A stretch of DNA of 64,000 bases from Diphasiastrum complanatum (taxonomy: Eukaryota; Streptophyta; Lycopodiopsida; Lycopodiales; Lycopodiaceae), in the NCBI GenBank assembly GCA_029204225.1, contig CM055092.1:64944797-65008796 (forward strand), written 5' to 3'. How positions within the stretch are numbered: position 1 is the stretch's first letter; each line of letters starts with the position of its first letter. Both the position numbers and the translations under genes were made by a program. Under the pieces are notes generated by a model. It had not been told where the DNA came from and ran no database searches. It worked only from the letters and a program-made list of their open reading frames with translations. Positions 13,401 through 25,138 of this stretch are shown here, in pieces.

Positions 13401-14545
13401 GCTAATCAGGAAATTGTGTGGAAAATAGCTAACTATCAGTATATTACTTTCTTAGTTTCCTTACAAATAAGAGCATGCTTAACATGTATATACCAGACAT
13501 AAAGTGGATGATAGGAGTTGAATAAATATGTCGAATCTTGCCCTGCTCGCACGTGAATAAGACTTCCTCCAGGATGCTTTGGCACCCTGTTAGCAGAGCC
13601 CATGGATCAGTCTAGTGCATATGTTCAGCTACCATCCAAGGGCATATATAAAATATGAAGTACGATGCATAATTATCCCGCTCATGATTAGAAATTGGCC
13701 ATAGCTCTCTACGCGCGTCGACCAGAATGCTCATGTGAAGGAGAATGCTGAAATTAATTTCATAAACTAAAGACGCAATAGCGCAGAATTCCTACAGGAC
13801 TTTTGGAAATCAAGATAAGAAGTGGTACCATTTTGTCACATCATACACCTTCCCATCAATTACCAGCCAGCAATGCTGTGATAAAGTGTGTCTCGGCTTA
13901 TGAGCTTTCACAGCTCAAATGACTCATGCATGCATGCTGAGCTCTAAGCACTGTCGAATTATATTGTCATTAGAATTCAAGTTGGAGTTGGACGCAATCT
14001 AATAAGCAAGGACTAGATTGTACAACTAGATTGTACTGCTAAACAACATGCCATTCTTTGTATCGCGAAAAGCGACGCGCTGATAAAGATTATTCATTAT
14101 AGCTAAACTCATTAAGAATATTGGTATGTAGAGAGACTTACTGGAGCTCCAAAACACCGATAGAGATCAACCGTTAAGAGTTGGATTCTCCAATTAAGTT
14201 AATTTCCTGGAGGCTATCAATAGATCCACGAAAGAAAGCCTTGCGTTAATCTTTCTATGGCCAAATCTTTATCAGACTAACCGCAATTCTGATTAAGTCT
14301 GAACAAATTATTTTTTTACATTCATGATTCGCTGGATTTTATTTTTATGGTCCTTTTTTATTTCTATGGTCATGTTTTTTTCTCAAATATTCATCAGACC
14401 GACGGCAATTCTGAGTAAGATCTGAAGTAAGTAGTTTTTTAAAATTGTGAATCGCGGAATTTTCTATGCTCCTTTCTTTCAAATCTTCATCACACTAACG
14501 GCAATTCTGATTAGGATCTGAACTAAGAAACTTCCCACTATGGAC

Positions 14546-14674
14546 TAGTAGCGGGCCTGCTCAGGCCCGCTACCGTGTGTAGCAGGCAGCATTCATGCAC
14601 CGAGCCGCCCTGCGGCGAGGTGCGTTGAAGGCTGCCTTTACAGAGTGTAGCAGGCCTGCTCACGGCCCGCTACC
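14546..14674. repeat. Imperfect palindrome (hairpin), unit 1
   Basis: GC-rich inverted repeat with arms of about 60 bases meeting near 14609, upstream of desaturase copy 1. The arms share AGCAGGC, TTCA.CGCACC-type and GCCGC blocks. It is conserved at 54288-54417 upstream of copy 3. It could be a foldback MITE or the template of a long RNA hairpin; no target-site duplication was defined. Confidence 0.65.
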
Positions 14675-14899
14675 GGGCGTATTTGAAGTTTTGGCCCTTT
14701 TGGCCCTTCACCAAAGCGCTATGGCTCTGAACATCTGTGTTCAGAGCCTATCAAAATGGGACACCTGTCTGCTACAAGCCCAAACATCAATTACGTCATG
14801 AACAAGTCTGGACGACCATTTTAACGTCTCTAACTCTGCGCTGTTACGTGTAACTATAAGTATTAATCAATACTCAATATAATCTATCGCATCGAAGTA

Positions 14900-16600
14900 A
14901 TTACAAGTCATTCAGACATATTGTGGGATTCGTAATTTCAATTTAAAAAAGGGTTTCCATGCCATTCAGCGTTAAGAGACGGGTCATGACAGCCTTTCAC
15001 GAACATTTTAAATCGTTACATACCATTGGCAGTCATTGCCGACGATTGATAACAATACTTGGAGTAAGGGGAGAGGACGGAATGGCCCCTGCATGCATGA
15101 TGTGAGTTTTTGAATACTAACTTTACTTTTTGACTATTCAGATTTGTGCTTTGTATTGTCAAGGACTCAAGAATCTTTCACTTTGCAAACAGGCCACCAA
15201 GGTTTATGACTCCTATGGCTTACATACTAGAAAATCAAAATAACTAGATAACTTTCAGTAGGGGGGAATGCTCTCCCATCCTAAGAGCGCACTCTGGCGC
15301 CCGCCCGAGCAGGTGGAAGGCCCGAGGGGAAGAGGGACTTCCTTTGCTTAATTAGTAGGTGCACAGGTAGGTGCTAGGAGAGAGAATATTTGGAGAGTTA
15401 ATGCTAGTTTCAAAGAGACAATATTATAACAACATTTTGAAATTATGGCGAGAAAAATCCAGGTGCATATGCTGCCTCTAAAGGTGCCTCGTGGAACATA
15501 TAATCTAAATTTGAGTAGATTTTCATGACTTTGCATGAATTTTGAATGATTACCTAGCGTGACGATTTTGTTGGAAATTAAGCCCACAGTTGCCTCCTTG
15601 GTGAATGACTAATTTCTATTTCATGATTCTTCCTGCATGTTTATTGATCATTCATCTAGGGTTAGGTGAAACCAGCTTTGGTTCTACGTCTGCTCATCTG
15701 ATACCTGCAAGAATCACAAACTTAGACAGCCAATTTATTTGAAGAATGTTTACAACAGGCTTCCGGCTGATCTCCACCAAAGGGTAACCAATTGAAGGAA
15801 CAAAACATTTCTTTTACCAAAGCTTTGCTAGCTTTTAGCCCTCTGCCGCCTGACGAAAATGTTCGCGAACACGAAAGTCAAAAGACACGAAACAAAAATG
15901 TTTGCAAACATCCTGACGAGAAGACACGAACACGAAAGATTCGCGAAAGAGAATCTTTTCGTGGCACAGCAGGAAAATGTCAAACGACTCAAAAATAGTC
16001 GCGACACCCTTTCTGCCCTCACGCTCCAAAAAGGACCAGCAAGATCATGCAAATACCCAGAAGTATAGATATCTGATCTGATAGCATGACGTCAGCAGAT
16101 ACACTCTAGGTCGTGGCTAATATGCCACTCTTGTAATTCATGATTAGTTGTAGATGTTTAATCACTCTAATCTAGGAGTTACACGATGAGACTATATACT
16201 TTCTGGATGATACTTGATACTTGACATAATAGATGAAGTAGTCTGATGCTACTAAGCAAGAAGACGAAAATACAAAACAGAAATCCGCCTGCGTGCGAGA
16301 CAGTTCTTCATAGAATCTGTAGATCCACAAGTCCGCTAATAAGCGAGACATTTTGCTCATGGGAGAACAGCATTTTCTCTCACTCCAACGCACTGCGTGG
16401 ATTTGAATGCAGTGCTTGAAGAATCATAGAATCAATAGATGATCTTGTAGCCATTTGTGCACATATCACTTTTATCATGTCTGAACTTTAATGCAAATTA
16501 TCTGTTGTTATTCGTGTGTCTGATTCACTCTTGTTCATTTAATTTCCTCACATTGGTTGAATTTTTGTTGAATGCTACATCAATCTATTGATGTTGATCA
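14900..16600. other. No gene recognised; upstream flank of desaturase copy 1 and old Copia LTR
   Basis: Conserved in unit 2 (about 54640-56350). A GC-rich patch lies at 15285-15335. A short stretch at 15855-15960 is rich in repeated ACGAAA-type words. The right part probably belongs to the LTR of the old plus-strand Copia element whose primer-binding site is at 19938. Open frames here are short and differ in sequence context between the two copies, so I call no gene. Confidence 0.35.
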
Positions 16601-16612
16601 TCAATGCCTGAC

Positions 16613-17422
16613 TGTAGGAAGTATTTCTAGTGAGTGCGGTGGCTAGATCTACTTACGGGTGTAGTATAGAGATGTAGAGGTTCGTCCACTTTTTGAGTTT
16701 CTACAATAAGCTTCAACGAAATATGGAGAGGAATGAGAGCACTAAGGCTTACCCAACTAGTGCCCGAAACAAAAATAAAGCTGATTAGTAACAACAATAA
16801 AAATCCTTGCTAAGGCTTACCCAACTAGCAAGATGACTAGACTAATCTTAGATTAAGACCCAAAGGGTAATAAAATGATATTGCGGCCAATACTAAACAA
16901 ATAAGCAATAATGAACATGCCACAATAAAACCGATGAAAAGGAGGCAAGAGGAGGTCCGAGCACCTTTCCATAAGCTATGCACCTTCCCAAGGGGAACAC
17001 AAACGAAATAGAATGATAATTCTCCAAAATAGAGAGCAAGATAGCTTAATCTCAAAAGTGTTATTTACAATGCAAATACCTCTCCTTTTATGGTAAGGAG
17101 AGTCTTCCATAAGTGTCTACTAACTTATGGGACTAATATGTTCCTAGCCTTTCTAGAACTTCTAACTTAGGATTTAGAACTTCAATTTTCTTAACTTAGG
17201 ACAACGTAAGATAAAATATTTCTAATCTTAAGTTTCCTAAGTCTAAGTTCTAAATCTAAGTTTAAGCTCTTTTATTATTATTTAAGCTTCTACTCATGGA
17301 CTTACAAAACACATGCCATGACTTGAAGTTTATTGACAGATACTCATATGTGGCCTTACAAAACACATGCCACAGAGTTTTATTATTATTTTATTTTCTC
17401 TATGCTAGCACAGTTGCTAACA
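16613..17422 (-). repeat. 3' LTR of the non-autonomous element (unit 1)
   Basis: 810 bp direct repeat of 19001-19797. It begins TGTAGGAAG where the other begins TGTTGGAAG and ends GCTAACA. The two LTRs differ by scattered substitutions and small indels, so the insertion is not recent. Confidence 0.85.
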
Positions 17423-17607
17423 TTATCCCTCTCCTTATTGGATTGGTGGTCCAACACCAATCGACGCCTTTTCGTCCTGGATATTTTGTGCTTCTTGGAG
17501 GCGAGACTGTTGCTGTCAAGAGTGGTAGATGGTCGTCACGATGCCCTCCATCATTGCCACCGTAATTTGTTCAAGAAGGGCATGGATTTGTAATAATGGA
17601 GCATACC

Positions 17608-17883
17608 CTAGAAAAAGTTATGGGTTTTCCATAGCTCCACCATATCAACGTGCAGGGCGGAAGTAAGTGCAGCGCGATAATAGAGCCTTGCAACGTTGAT
17701 ATGGTCGTCTTGCGTCCGCAAGGGTTTATTGATGTCAAGGGCAATTGGGGGTAATCCTTGATCCCAAAAATCTCTGAGTTCTGTCAGAAATGCCACTAGG
17801 CCGCAATTATCCGCAAAATATCTGACATCACAATCAGGATTGCCATGGTGCTTCTGGTAGAAGACTCGGCAGTTGGTGACCAT
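17608..17883 (-). CDS. Second open frame of the non-autonomous LTR element
   Basis: 91 codons starting MVTNCRVFYQKHHGN, just before the polypurine tract. It recurs nearly unchanged in the second copy of the element (57327-57602), which suggests it was once coding. It may be the capsid C-terminal part of the same gag gene after a frame break. No known domain is recognised. Confidence 0.3.
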   Translation of the reverse strand: MVTNCRVFYQKHHGNPDCDVRYFADNCGLVAFLTELRDFWDQGLPPIALDINKPLRTQDDHINVARLYYRAALTSALHVDMVELWKTHNFF

Positions 17884-18447
17884 GTCTTCAGCTAAGTTGC
17901 CGGTATCGACTCCTATGAGCTTAGGCCAAAAGATTCTGTTCTTGACCTTGGTGGTAGGAAACGGTTCTCACCTCGCTACTGGATAGTAATAAGAATTGGT
18001 GCGCATGTAGGAGGGAGCTTCGAGATACCGTGCCATTGAGGTCTTACTTTGCAGGAAGAGTTGATGGCGCCAGAGAGGTTGTGGATCCAGGAGTTTGACT
18101 GCTGCTTTATGTGTTTGACATTGGTCCAAATCTGGCAGTATGTAGCCACCTCACTCTTTCGTTGTTGGGTACTTCTTTGCAAACTCCTGATAGACGTGCA
18201 ACTCCTTGCTTGGTTCTATGGGTGTGATTCTGTGCCGGATGGTGAGGGCTTTAGAGGAAATCTCGTGATCGATTTGTGGATCGGGATCAGAAGATAGATG
18301 AGGCGAGGGGTTAGCTTCTGCAATTCGTTGTGATTCAAGGGAAAATTGTTGTGGAATGAAGGTGGGGTTAGCGGTGTCAAGGGGGAAAAGAAAATGTTGG
18401 GAGCTGGTACCCCCAGAGCCCGATGGATTGGTTGGTGTTTGAGCTCC

Positions 18448-18909
18448 TTACCCAAGGGGTTGGCCTTGAAATGTGGAGCCTTGAGTTGCAGGAGGAGGCT
18501 GTTGAAATCCTGCACCATCTCCACCATCGAGTCCATCAAAGTGGTGCTCCGAATCATGAAATTGGGCGTGCTCTGAATGAACTAACATCGTCGACTGGGC
18601 AGCAGCCTTTAAGCGTCCTTCCAGGGTGGCTATGTGCTGGTTTAGGGCCTCGACGGAAGCAATGTATAATTGTTGTAATTTTGAGTGTTGCTCCGTCGTG
18701 GCTTTCAGCCTTTGGGCCAGCGTTTGATAGGCCACCACTGGAATGGCAGTTCCCTTAGGGATAGCTGGTGGTGCGAAGTAGTTGAAGTCCACCATTTCCA
18801 AGTGTTCCTTCATAGCGAAACGTGCTGCTTGTGAATCTGCTACAGCCTCATCCTTCTCGGCTTTGAGGGTATCGATGGTTTGCTGCATGTTGGATAGAAA
18901 TAAGCACAC
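18448..18909 (-). CDS. Gag-like coiled-coil protein of the non-autonomous LTR element
   Basis: About 150 codons; the likely ATG is at 18888 (MQQTIDTLKAEKDEA). The first two thirds are rich in Glu, Lys, Gln, Ala and Leu with heptad-like spacing, and the end is Gln/Pro-rich. No zinc knuckle is seen. The frame shifts near 18450, after which a Pro-rich continuation is readable to about 18216, so the protein is probably broken here. The position just after the primer-binding site supports a gag-like role. The unit 2 copy (58025-58411) lacks about 54 residues from the middle. No database match was possible, so the function is inferred from position only. Confidence 0.4.
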   Translation of the reverse strand: MCLFLSNMQQTIDTLKAEKDEAVADSQAARFAMKEHLEMVDFNYFAPPAIPKGTAIPVVAYQTLAQRLKATTEQHSKLQQLYIASVEALNQHIATLEGRLKAAAQSTMLVHSEHAQFHDSEHHFDGLDGGDGAGFQQPPPATQGSTFQGQPLG

Positions 18910-19000
18910 AAGAAAACATACAACACAGAAGCAAGAAATAAAAGAAAAAAAGGAGAAGAAGCTAGGTAGAAAAATACTTAAAAAGCAGCAACGGCGCCAA

Positions 19001-19797
19001 TGTTGGAAGTATTTCTAGTGAGTGCGGTGGCTAGATCTACTTACGGGTGTAGTATAGGGATGTAGAGATTCGTCCACTTTTTAAGTTTCTACAATAAGCT
19101 TCAACGAAAATATGGAGAGGAATGAGAGCACTAAGGCTTACCAACGGAAATAAAGCTAATTAGTAACAACAATAAAAATCCTTGCTAAGGCTTACCCAAC
19201 TAGCAAGATGACTAGACTAATCCTAGATTAACACCCGAAGGGTAATAAAATGAGATTGAGGCTAATACTAAACAAATAAGCAATAATGAACATGCCACAA
19301 TAAAACCGATGAAAAGGAGGCAAGAGGAGGCCCGAGCACCTTCCCTCAAGCTATGCACCTTCCCAAGGAGAACACAAATGAAATAGAATGATAATTCTTC
19401 AAAATAGAGAGCAATATAGCTTAATCTCAAAAGTGTTATTTACAATGCAAATACCTCTCCTTTTATGGCAAGGTGGGTCTTCCATAAGTATCTACTAACT
19501 TATGGGACTAATCTGTTCCTAGCCTTTCTAGAACTTCTAACTTAGGATTTAGAACTTCAATTTTCTTAACTTAGGACAACTTAAGATTAAATATTTCTAA
19601 TCTTAAGTTTCTTAAGTCTAAGTTCTAAATCTAAGTTTAAGCTATTTTATTATTATTTAAGCTTCTACTCATGGACTTACAAAACACATGCCATGGCTTG
19701 AAGTTTATTGACAGATACTCATACGTGGTCTTACAAAACACATGCCACGAAGTTTTGTTATTTTTTTATTTTCTCTGTATTAGCACAGTTGCTAACA
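19001..19797 (-). repeat. 5' LTR of the non-autonomous element (unit 1)
   Basis: 797 bp, the partner of 16613-17422. The primer-binding site lies directly beside it at 18986-19000 on the minus strand. Confidence 0.85.
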
Positions 19798-19937
19798 CTG
19801 ACTACATTCTGAAGGACTGTAGGAATGATACAACTGGCAGTGACCAGCGATCAAATCTGAACTCCATCCGAATTGATTTGCTTTCGCGATTCTTTCATGA
19901 CTGCGAATCCGACGACTATTATCATCCTTGTCATCAG

Positions 19938-19949
19938 TGGTATCAGAGC
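19938..19949 (+). other. Primer-binding site of the older plus-strand Copia element
   Basis: TGGTATCAGAGC, the standard initiator-tRNA-Met primer site of plant Copia elements, preceded by a CA-ending LTR tail (GTCATCA). The LTR to its left is interrupted by the nested LTR element at 16613-19797. Confidence 0.8.
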
Positions 19950-20048
19950 CTACCTTGTCATAGTCTGACAGAGCCAAAGAGCTATCAGATCCAAGAGGCC
20001 GAGCATTCAGACAAACATCCATCGACAAGTGAACACACTTCAGAAGCA

Positions 20049-20950
20049 ATGGCTTCAATCAGCAACATACAGAGCAAGATCTGTAGAGTTTTAAATTCTT
20101 CAGGATCTAACTTTCTAGCCTGGAAAGTTAAGACATCACTTATACTTAAGGGTGAAGGACTCTTCCCTTGGGTGGATGGCATAGAAGAAATGCCAACGAC
20201 ATCAGGCAAAGAGCTACGCAAGCGGAGGGAGAAAAATGACAAGGCAGTAGCCCTGCTATCTTCATCCATCAAAGATAATCTCACACTTGACCTAGCTACA
20301 CTCTCCAAAGCTAAGGAGATGTGGGATGCACTGCTCATGAGATTTCAAACAAAATCAAAAATCAAATCATGATGATGGAAGATCAGCTAACAAATCTACA
20401 GTAGGATGGGAAAGACCTCACTTCTTTTGTAAGGAAGATGAAGGATCTATTTCTATCACTACATAACACTGGAGCAGAGTATGCAGTGTCAGTTGAGAAG
20501 CAGCTAGCTTATCTACTGAGAGCCTTACCCAGATCTTTTCAGACAACAAGAACCGTACTCGCGAAAGATCCTACAATGACCCTCGAAAAGGCAATTGTCG
20601 AGATTTGAGAGGAAGTCAAGGCGAGAGAACACCTTGATCACAAGGATGGTTTTGACCAGGCCCTCTACGACAACAAAAAAAAATCCAATGAGGGAGTCAA
20701 ATCAAAGGCATGATCATGATCAGCAAGCAGAAGGGACCAGCAAAGGCAACTGGAAGAGCAAAGGGAGGTCAAAGCAACCAGGTGGAGAAAACAAGACTTG
20801 CGTGAGATGTAGAAGAGATGGGCCCACAGTTGATACATGTTGGCTCGATCCAAAGATTTAGTGTATCCACTGCCACAAGAAGGGTCATGCAGCCATTGAT
20901 TGCCACCTGAACCCAAGAAACAAATCAGCACAGAACAGATAGGAGAACAA
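20049..20950 (+). pseudogene. Copia gag remnant, unit 1
   Basis: Starts MASISNIQSKICRVLNSSGS with the FLAWK / ILKGEGL pattern typical of Copia gag N-termini, then a middle part (about 20380-20600) with DLTSFVRKM and LRALPRSF, then a Cys-His zinc knuckle CIHCHKKGHAAIDC at about 20862-20903. One base is missing near 20355 compared with unit 2, which shifts the frame, and a TGA follows the IVEI segment near 20606. Pol does not follow. It is the 5' end of an old Copia element whose primer-binding site is at 19938. Confidence 0.75.
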
Positions 20951-21229
20951 CAACAGTTCATCCTATGTTGAGGAGCATGAGAGCTCGAAGATGGGCGAAG
21001 AGAGACCGAACATAAATTGTTCGATCGTCTACATGTATGAAGATGTGTGTGCAGTGTCAATCTTCAGAGAAAAAGGACAAATATTGATTGCACTATCAAT
21101 CATTAAGAGTTATTGATTGCTTAATCCAAAGATCTATCAAGTTCTAGGTGTTAGATCTTGATCTAGATGCTTTACACTATGATTTAAGCAAGAGCAATGG
21201 ATTAAATGATCAAAAACATGGATGGGCGG

Positions 21230-21882
21230 TGTGAAAAACTCAGATCCAAAAGATGCTAAAGTTTCATAAAGATCTTGGCCATGGAAGTTATGCACATCTA
21301 GATTGAAAAAATGATAGAAATTGTGATGTTAAGCATACTAAACATCAACTAAACATCAAAATCTGATCATAAGCTTCCACAAACAGAAACTTGCTGTCCC
21401 TGTCCGTACTTCAGAGCCTACAACCTGCATTTCACACGTGTGAAGCCATAGCAACAAAGAAATCACAATTCTAGTGGCTAGAATGCAAGATATGAACAAA
21501 AAAGTGAGAGAGAAGAAGATGGATCTTCAAAGAGCATAACATTCATTCAATAGAATGAAAATGAGATGTGTACATACTCGTGGAGATGGCTATTTATAGC
21601 AGCCATAGTGCCTCTTGGCCACTTGTCTTATGATAGGCTAAAATTGGGGTCCAATAGGATTCACCCATATACCTAGAAATTTGGTCAAATAGGAATGCAC
21701 CAAATTATGAGCCAATAGAAGAGCTCCACACTCGACCTCCTCTAATTAATGTGACCTCAAAAGTAGTGTACACATACTTTGGGCCTCTACATACATGTAT
21801 GAACCTATCTCTAACTTTTATTTGGCCATAGGCCTACAAAATCTCAAGTTAGGAAAATACTACTAGTTGACAATTTTTCACA
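21230..21882 (-). repeat. 3' LTR of the young Copia element
   Basis: 653 bp, TGTGAAAA...TTTTTCACA. On the coding strand its first bases supply the TGA stop codon of pol. No difference from the 5' LTR was noticed by eye. Confidence 0.95.
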
Positions 21883-24800
21883 CTCCCTCTTCAACTAGTT
21901 TTAGCATAGATTTAGAAAGTACACCAAGACTTGTTCTATGCTTGAAAAATAAGTCCTTTCCCAATGCTTTGGTAAAGATATCAGCCACACATTCCTTTGA
22001 TGGGACATGTTCAAGCTTGATTTCTTTTGCCAACACTTGTTCTCTCACAAAATGGTAAGCCACCTCGATATGTTTGCTCCTTGCATGGAAAACCGGATTG
22101 CTTGCTAGACTTTGGGCTGAAAGGTTGTCACAAAAGATGATTGGACTCTCTGAAAAATCCAGCAAATGAAGCTCCATAATCATCCTCTTGATCCACACCA
22201 TCTCCTTTGTGCATGATGTCAAAGCTTTGTACTCGGCCTCACTAGAAGAAAGTGATATAGTTGCTTGTTTCTTCGACATCCATGAGATAGCTCCATCACC
22301 TATGAAAATAGCATGTGCATTTATGGATTTTCTATCCATAAGGTCTCCTGCAAAATCTGAATCTGAAAAACCAAATAAGTTAGGTGATGAGCCTCTATAA
22401 ACAATGCCAAAATCTTTTGTTCCCGAGATGTATCTCAAGATCCTCTTTCCTAGTTTCCAATGTTCTATGCTAGGATCTTGCATGAATTGGCTTAATCTAC
22501 CAACACAATAAGATAAATCAGGTCTTGTGATGGTTAGATATATAAGAGAACCTATTAGCTTCCTATAGAGAGTAATGTCCTCGAAGGATCTTTCATTACC
22601 TCTTATAGTTAGCTTTACATGTGATTCCATAGGTGTATCAATAGGATTTGCATCTACCATATGAAATCTATTGAGAATAGAAATAGCATACTTCTCTTGT
22701 GAAATAAAAGTGATTTGAGAAGTTCTAATTACTTCTATTCCTAAGATATAGCTCAAAAGACCAAGATCATGCACTTCAAATTCCTTTTTTAGTGCTTTCT
22801 TGATATCTTCTATATCTTCCTTGTTCCCTCCACTTAAAATAATGTCATCCACATAAATTAGAAGGATTGTAACATCATTAGCACTAATTCTAAAGTAAAG
22901 TGAATGATCATACTCACTCATAGTGAAGTTTTGAGAAAGTAGAAAAGAGTTAAGCCTAGCATACCAACTCCTTGGTGCTTGCTTAAGACCATACAAACTT
23001 TTTTGTAGAAAACACACATGATTAGGCTTGCTATGAGAAACATAGCTCTCGGGTTGCTCCATGTAGACTTCCTCTTCAAGATCACCATTCAAGAAAGCAT
23101 TAGAAATGTCTAATTGCCAAAGATCCCATCCATAAAGAGTTGCAAGGGAAATGATTACTCTTATGCTCACCATCTTTGCCACGGGTGCAAAGGTTTCCTC
23201 ATAGTCAATGCCATGCTCTTGAGCATAACCTTTAGCCACCAACCTTGCCTTCAACTTGTTGATAGATCCATCTTGATTTGTCTTTACCTTGAAGATCCAT
23301 TTGCATCCAATTGCACTTTTGCCCTTTGGAAGCTCCACCAATCTCCATGTGTTGTTCTTCATAAGTGCTTCAAACTCAAGATCCATTGCTTGGATCCATT
23401 CCTCTTTTTGCCTTGCTTCATCTACACATGAAGGTACATCAAAAGAAGTTAGGAAAGCATAGTTGGATCCATCCACCACTTGCTTACCTTTGCCATCATA
23501 AGTGAGCCTTGAGGGTTTCACTTTATGCCTTGGAGTTCTCCTTGGAATTTGACTTGAAGAGGCTTCTTCAACATCCACATCCAATGTGTCATCAACTCCA
23601 TTGTCATCAAGCACATTAGTTGCAACAACACCATCATCACTTGAAACAACTTTTGGAATGTTACTTTCATCAAAAATGACATCCCTACTTGTGAACACTT
23701 TCTTGATTGAAGGAACATAAATCCTATATGCTTTGCTTACTTCACTATAACCAACAAAAATGCCCTTTCTTGAAGATGGATCCTCCTTAGTTCTATCATC
23801 AAGAGTAATGTTGAAGTAGCAAATGCATCCAAAAGTTCTTAGAAACTTGACATTAGGCTTCGTACCAAACAAAGCTTCAAAAGGGGTTTTTCCTTCCAAT
23901 ACAACACTCGGCCATCTATTGCATAGGAAATTTGCACACAACAAAGCATCACTCCAAAAAGGTTTAGGAAGATTAGCATTCAATCTCATTGCCTTTGCAC
24001 TCTCACACAAGGTTCTATTCTTCCTCTCGGCCACTCCATTTTGTTGTGGTGTTCTTGGACATGTGTACTCCCTCTTGATCCCATGCTCATCACAAAAGGC
24101 TTTGAATTTGTTAGAAATGTATTCACCACCATTGTCGCTCCTCAAGCATTTGATTTTGGTTGTAAATTGAGTCTCAATAGCAACTTTGAACTTGACAAAC
24201 ACATCAAACACCTCATCCTTGCTCTTTAGTAGATAAACCCAACAAAATCTACTAAAATCATCAATGAAAGTTACATACATCTTAGCACCTCCATTGCTAA
24301 TTGTAGTAACACCATGAATATCCGAATGCAAGAGAGAAAAAGGCATCTTAGATCTAGATATAGATCTAGTATATGGCAATCTATGTGATTTAGACAAAGC
24401 ACATTCTTCACAAACATGATTCAAGCAAGTAAGAGACTTGGGAAGTCCCCTTACTACCTCCTTTTTGGCTATTACCTCCAAGGCCTTGTAGTTGAGATGT
24501 CCCATCCTTTTATGCCATACCTCTTGAATTGACATTTGTTCATTTGCCATGCATCCAACTTGGTTAGCAACAACACATGCATCAAGCTTGAACAATTTCC
24601 CTTGCCTTTTCCCTTTTGCAATGATACTACACCCCTTTTTGATCAAGCAAGCATCACCATCAAACTCAACTTTGAATCCTTTGTCAAGCATTTGGCTTAC
24701 ACTAAGTAAGTTCTTGGTAATGGATGGAATGAGCAAAACATCTTTCAATTCTATATTCCTATTTGTAGAAAGTGAAATAGGAATTGTGCCAATCCCCTTG

Positions 24801-24964
24801 ATTGCACACTCACCATCATTTGCGGTATAGATTACCTTCCTATCACCATCAAATGCCATTAAAGATGAAAAATACTCTTTATGATATGTCATATGAGAAG
24901 TGGCTCCACTATCAATCCACCAAGGATCAATGTCTCCATGATTAGCCAACAAGCAAGATGACAT
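21878..24964 (-). CDS. Copia Pol polyprotein (protease, integrase, RT, RNase H)
   Basis: 1,028 codons counted from the first internal Met; the frame is also open upstream to the TAG at 25139. Domains by residue: aspartic protease DSGATSH (18-24), GAG-pre-integrase HKRMGHL (151-157), integrase core with D215, D277 and E313 (35 residues between the last two, DD35E), reverse transcriptase with LYGLKQAP (657-664) and YVDD (704-707), and RNase H near 890-1010 with DSDFAGD and SSSEAEYKAL. All catalytic residues expected for a Copia element are present. The polypurine tract is coding (VEEGV) and the stop codon is made by the first bases of the 3' LTR. Expression presumably depends on passing the upstream TAG or on internal initiation. 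Confidence 0.95.
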   Translation of the reverse strand: MSSCLLANHGDIDPWWIDSGATSHMTYHKEYFSSLMAFDGDRKVIYTANDGECAIKGIGTIPISLSTNRNIELKDVLLIPSITKNLLSVSQMLDKGFKVEFDGDACLIKKGCSIIAKGKRQGKLFKLDACVVANQVGCMANEQMSIQEVWHKRMGHLNYKALEVIAKKEVVRGLPKSLTCLNHVCEECALSKSHRLPYTRSISRSKMPFSLLHSDIHGVTTISNGGAKMYVTFIDDFSRFCWVYLLKSKDEVFDVFVKFKVAIETQFTTKIKCLRSDNGGEYISNKFKAFCDEHGIKREYTCPRTPQQNGVAERKNRTLCESAKAMRLNANLPKPFWSDALLCANFLCNRWPSVVLEGKTPFEALFGTKPNVKFLRTFGCICYFNITLDDRTKEDPSSRKGIFVGYSEVSKAYRIYVPSIKKVFTSRDVIFDESNIPKVVSSDDGVVATNVLDDNGVDDTLDVDVEEASSSQIPRRTPRHKVKPSRLTYDGKGKQVVDGSNYAFLTSFDVPSCVDEARQKEEWIQAMDLEFEALMKNNTWRLVELPKGKSAIGCKWIFKVKTNQDGSINKLKARLVAKGYAQEHGIDYEETFAPVAKMVSIRVIISLATLYGWDLWQLDISNAFLNGDLEEEVYMEQPESYVSHSKPNHVCFLQKSLYGLKQAPRSWYARLNSFLLSQNFTMSEYDHSLYFRISANDVTILLIYVDDIILSGGNKEDIEDIKKALKKEFEVHDLGLLSYILGIEVIRTSQITFISQEKYAISILNRFHMVDANPIDTPMESHVKLTIRGNERSFEDITLYRKLIGSLIYLTITRPDLSYCVGRLSQFMQDPSIEHWKLGKRILRYISGTKDFGIVYRGSSPNLFGFSDSDFAGDLMDRKSINAHAIFIGDGAISWMSKKQATISLSSSEAEYKALTSCTKEMVWIKRMIMELHLLDFSESPIIFCDNLSAQSLASNPVFHARSKHIEVAYHFVREQVLAKEIKLEHVPSKECVADIFTKALGKDLFFKHRTSLGVLSKSMLKLVEEGV

Positions 24965-25138
24965 AACAAAAGCATCATTTGAAAGAAGCTCATCCCCACC
25001 CTCATCAATAGTTAGATTGGTTTGCTTTTCCCCTTGATCCCTCTTTTTCTTAAAACAATCACTAGCAAAATGCCCTTTGACTCCACAATAGAAACATTTT
25101 AGCTTAGATCTATCCTTCTTTTTGCCAAAAGTAGAGTG

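Larger units (their letters stand above)
16613..19797 (-). mobile_element. Non-autonomous LTR retrotransposon, unit 1 copy
   Basis: Complete element read on the minus strand. The right LTR (19001-19797) is the 5' LTR and the left LTR (16613-17422) is the 3' LTR. Ends are TG...CA and both flanks carry the five-base target duplication CTGAC (16608-16612 and 19798-19802). Next to the 5' LTR is a primer-binding site TTGGCGCCGTTGC, complementary in type to tRNA-Asp ends used by many plant elements. Before the 3' LTR is a purine tract AAGGAGAGGGATAA. The internal region of about 1.6 kb has gag-like frames and no integrase or reverse transcriptase, so it needs enzymes in trans. It is nested in the LTR of an older Copia element. 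Confidence 0.85.

Noticed and set aside
15792-16068. Overlapping frames on both strands repeated at 55536-55833
   Set aside because: They are shared through the segmental duplication, overlap on both strands and come from repeated ACGAAA-type words.
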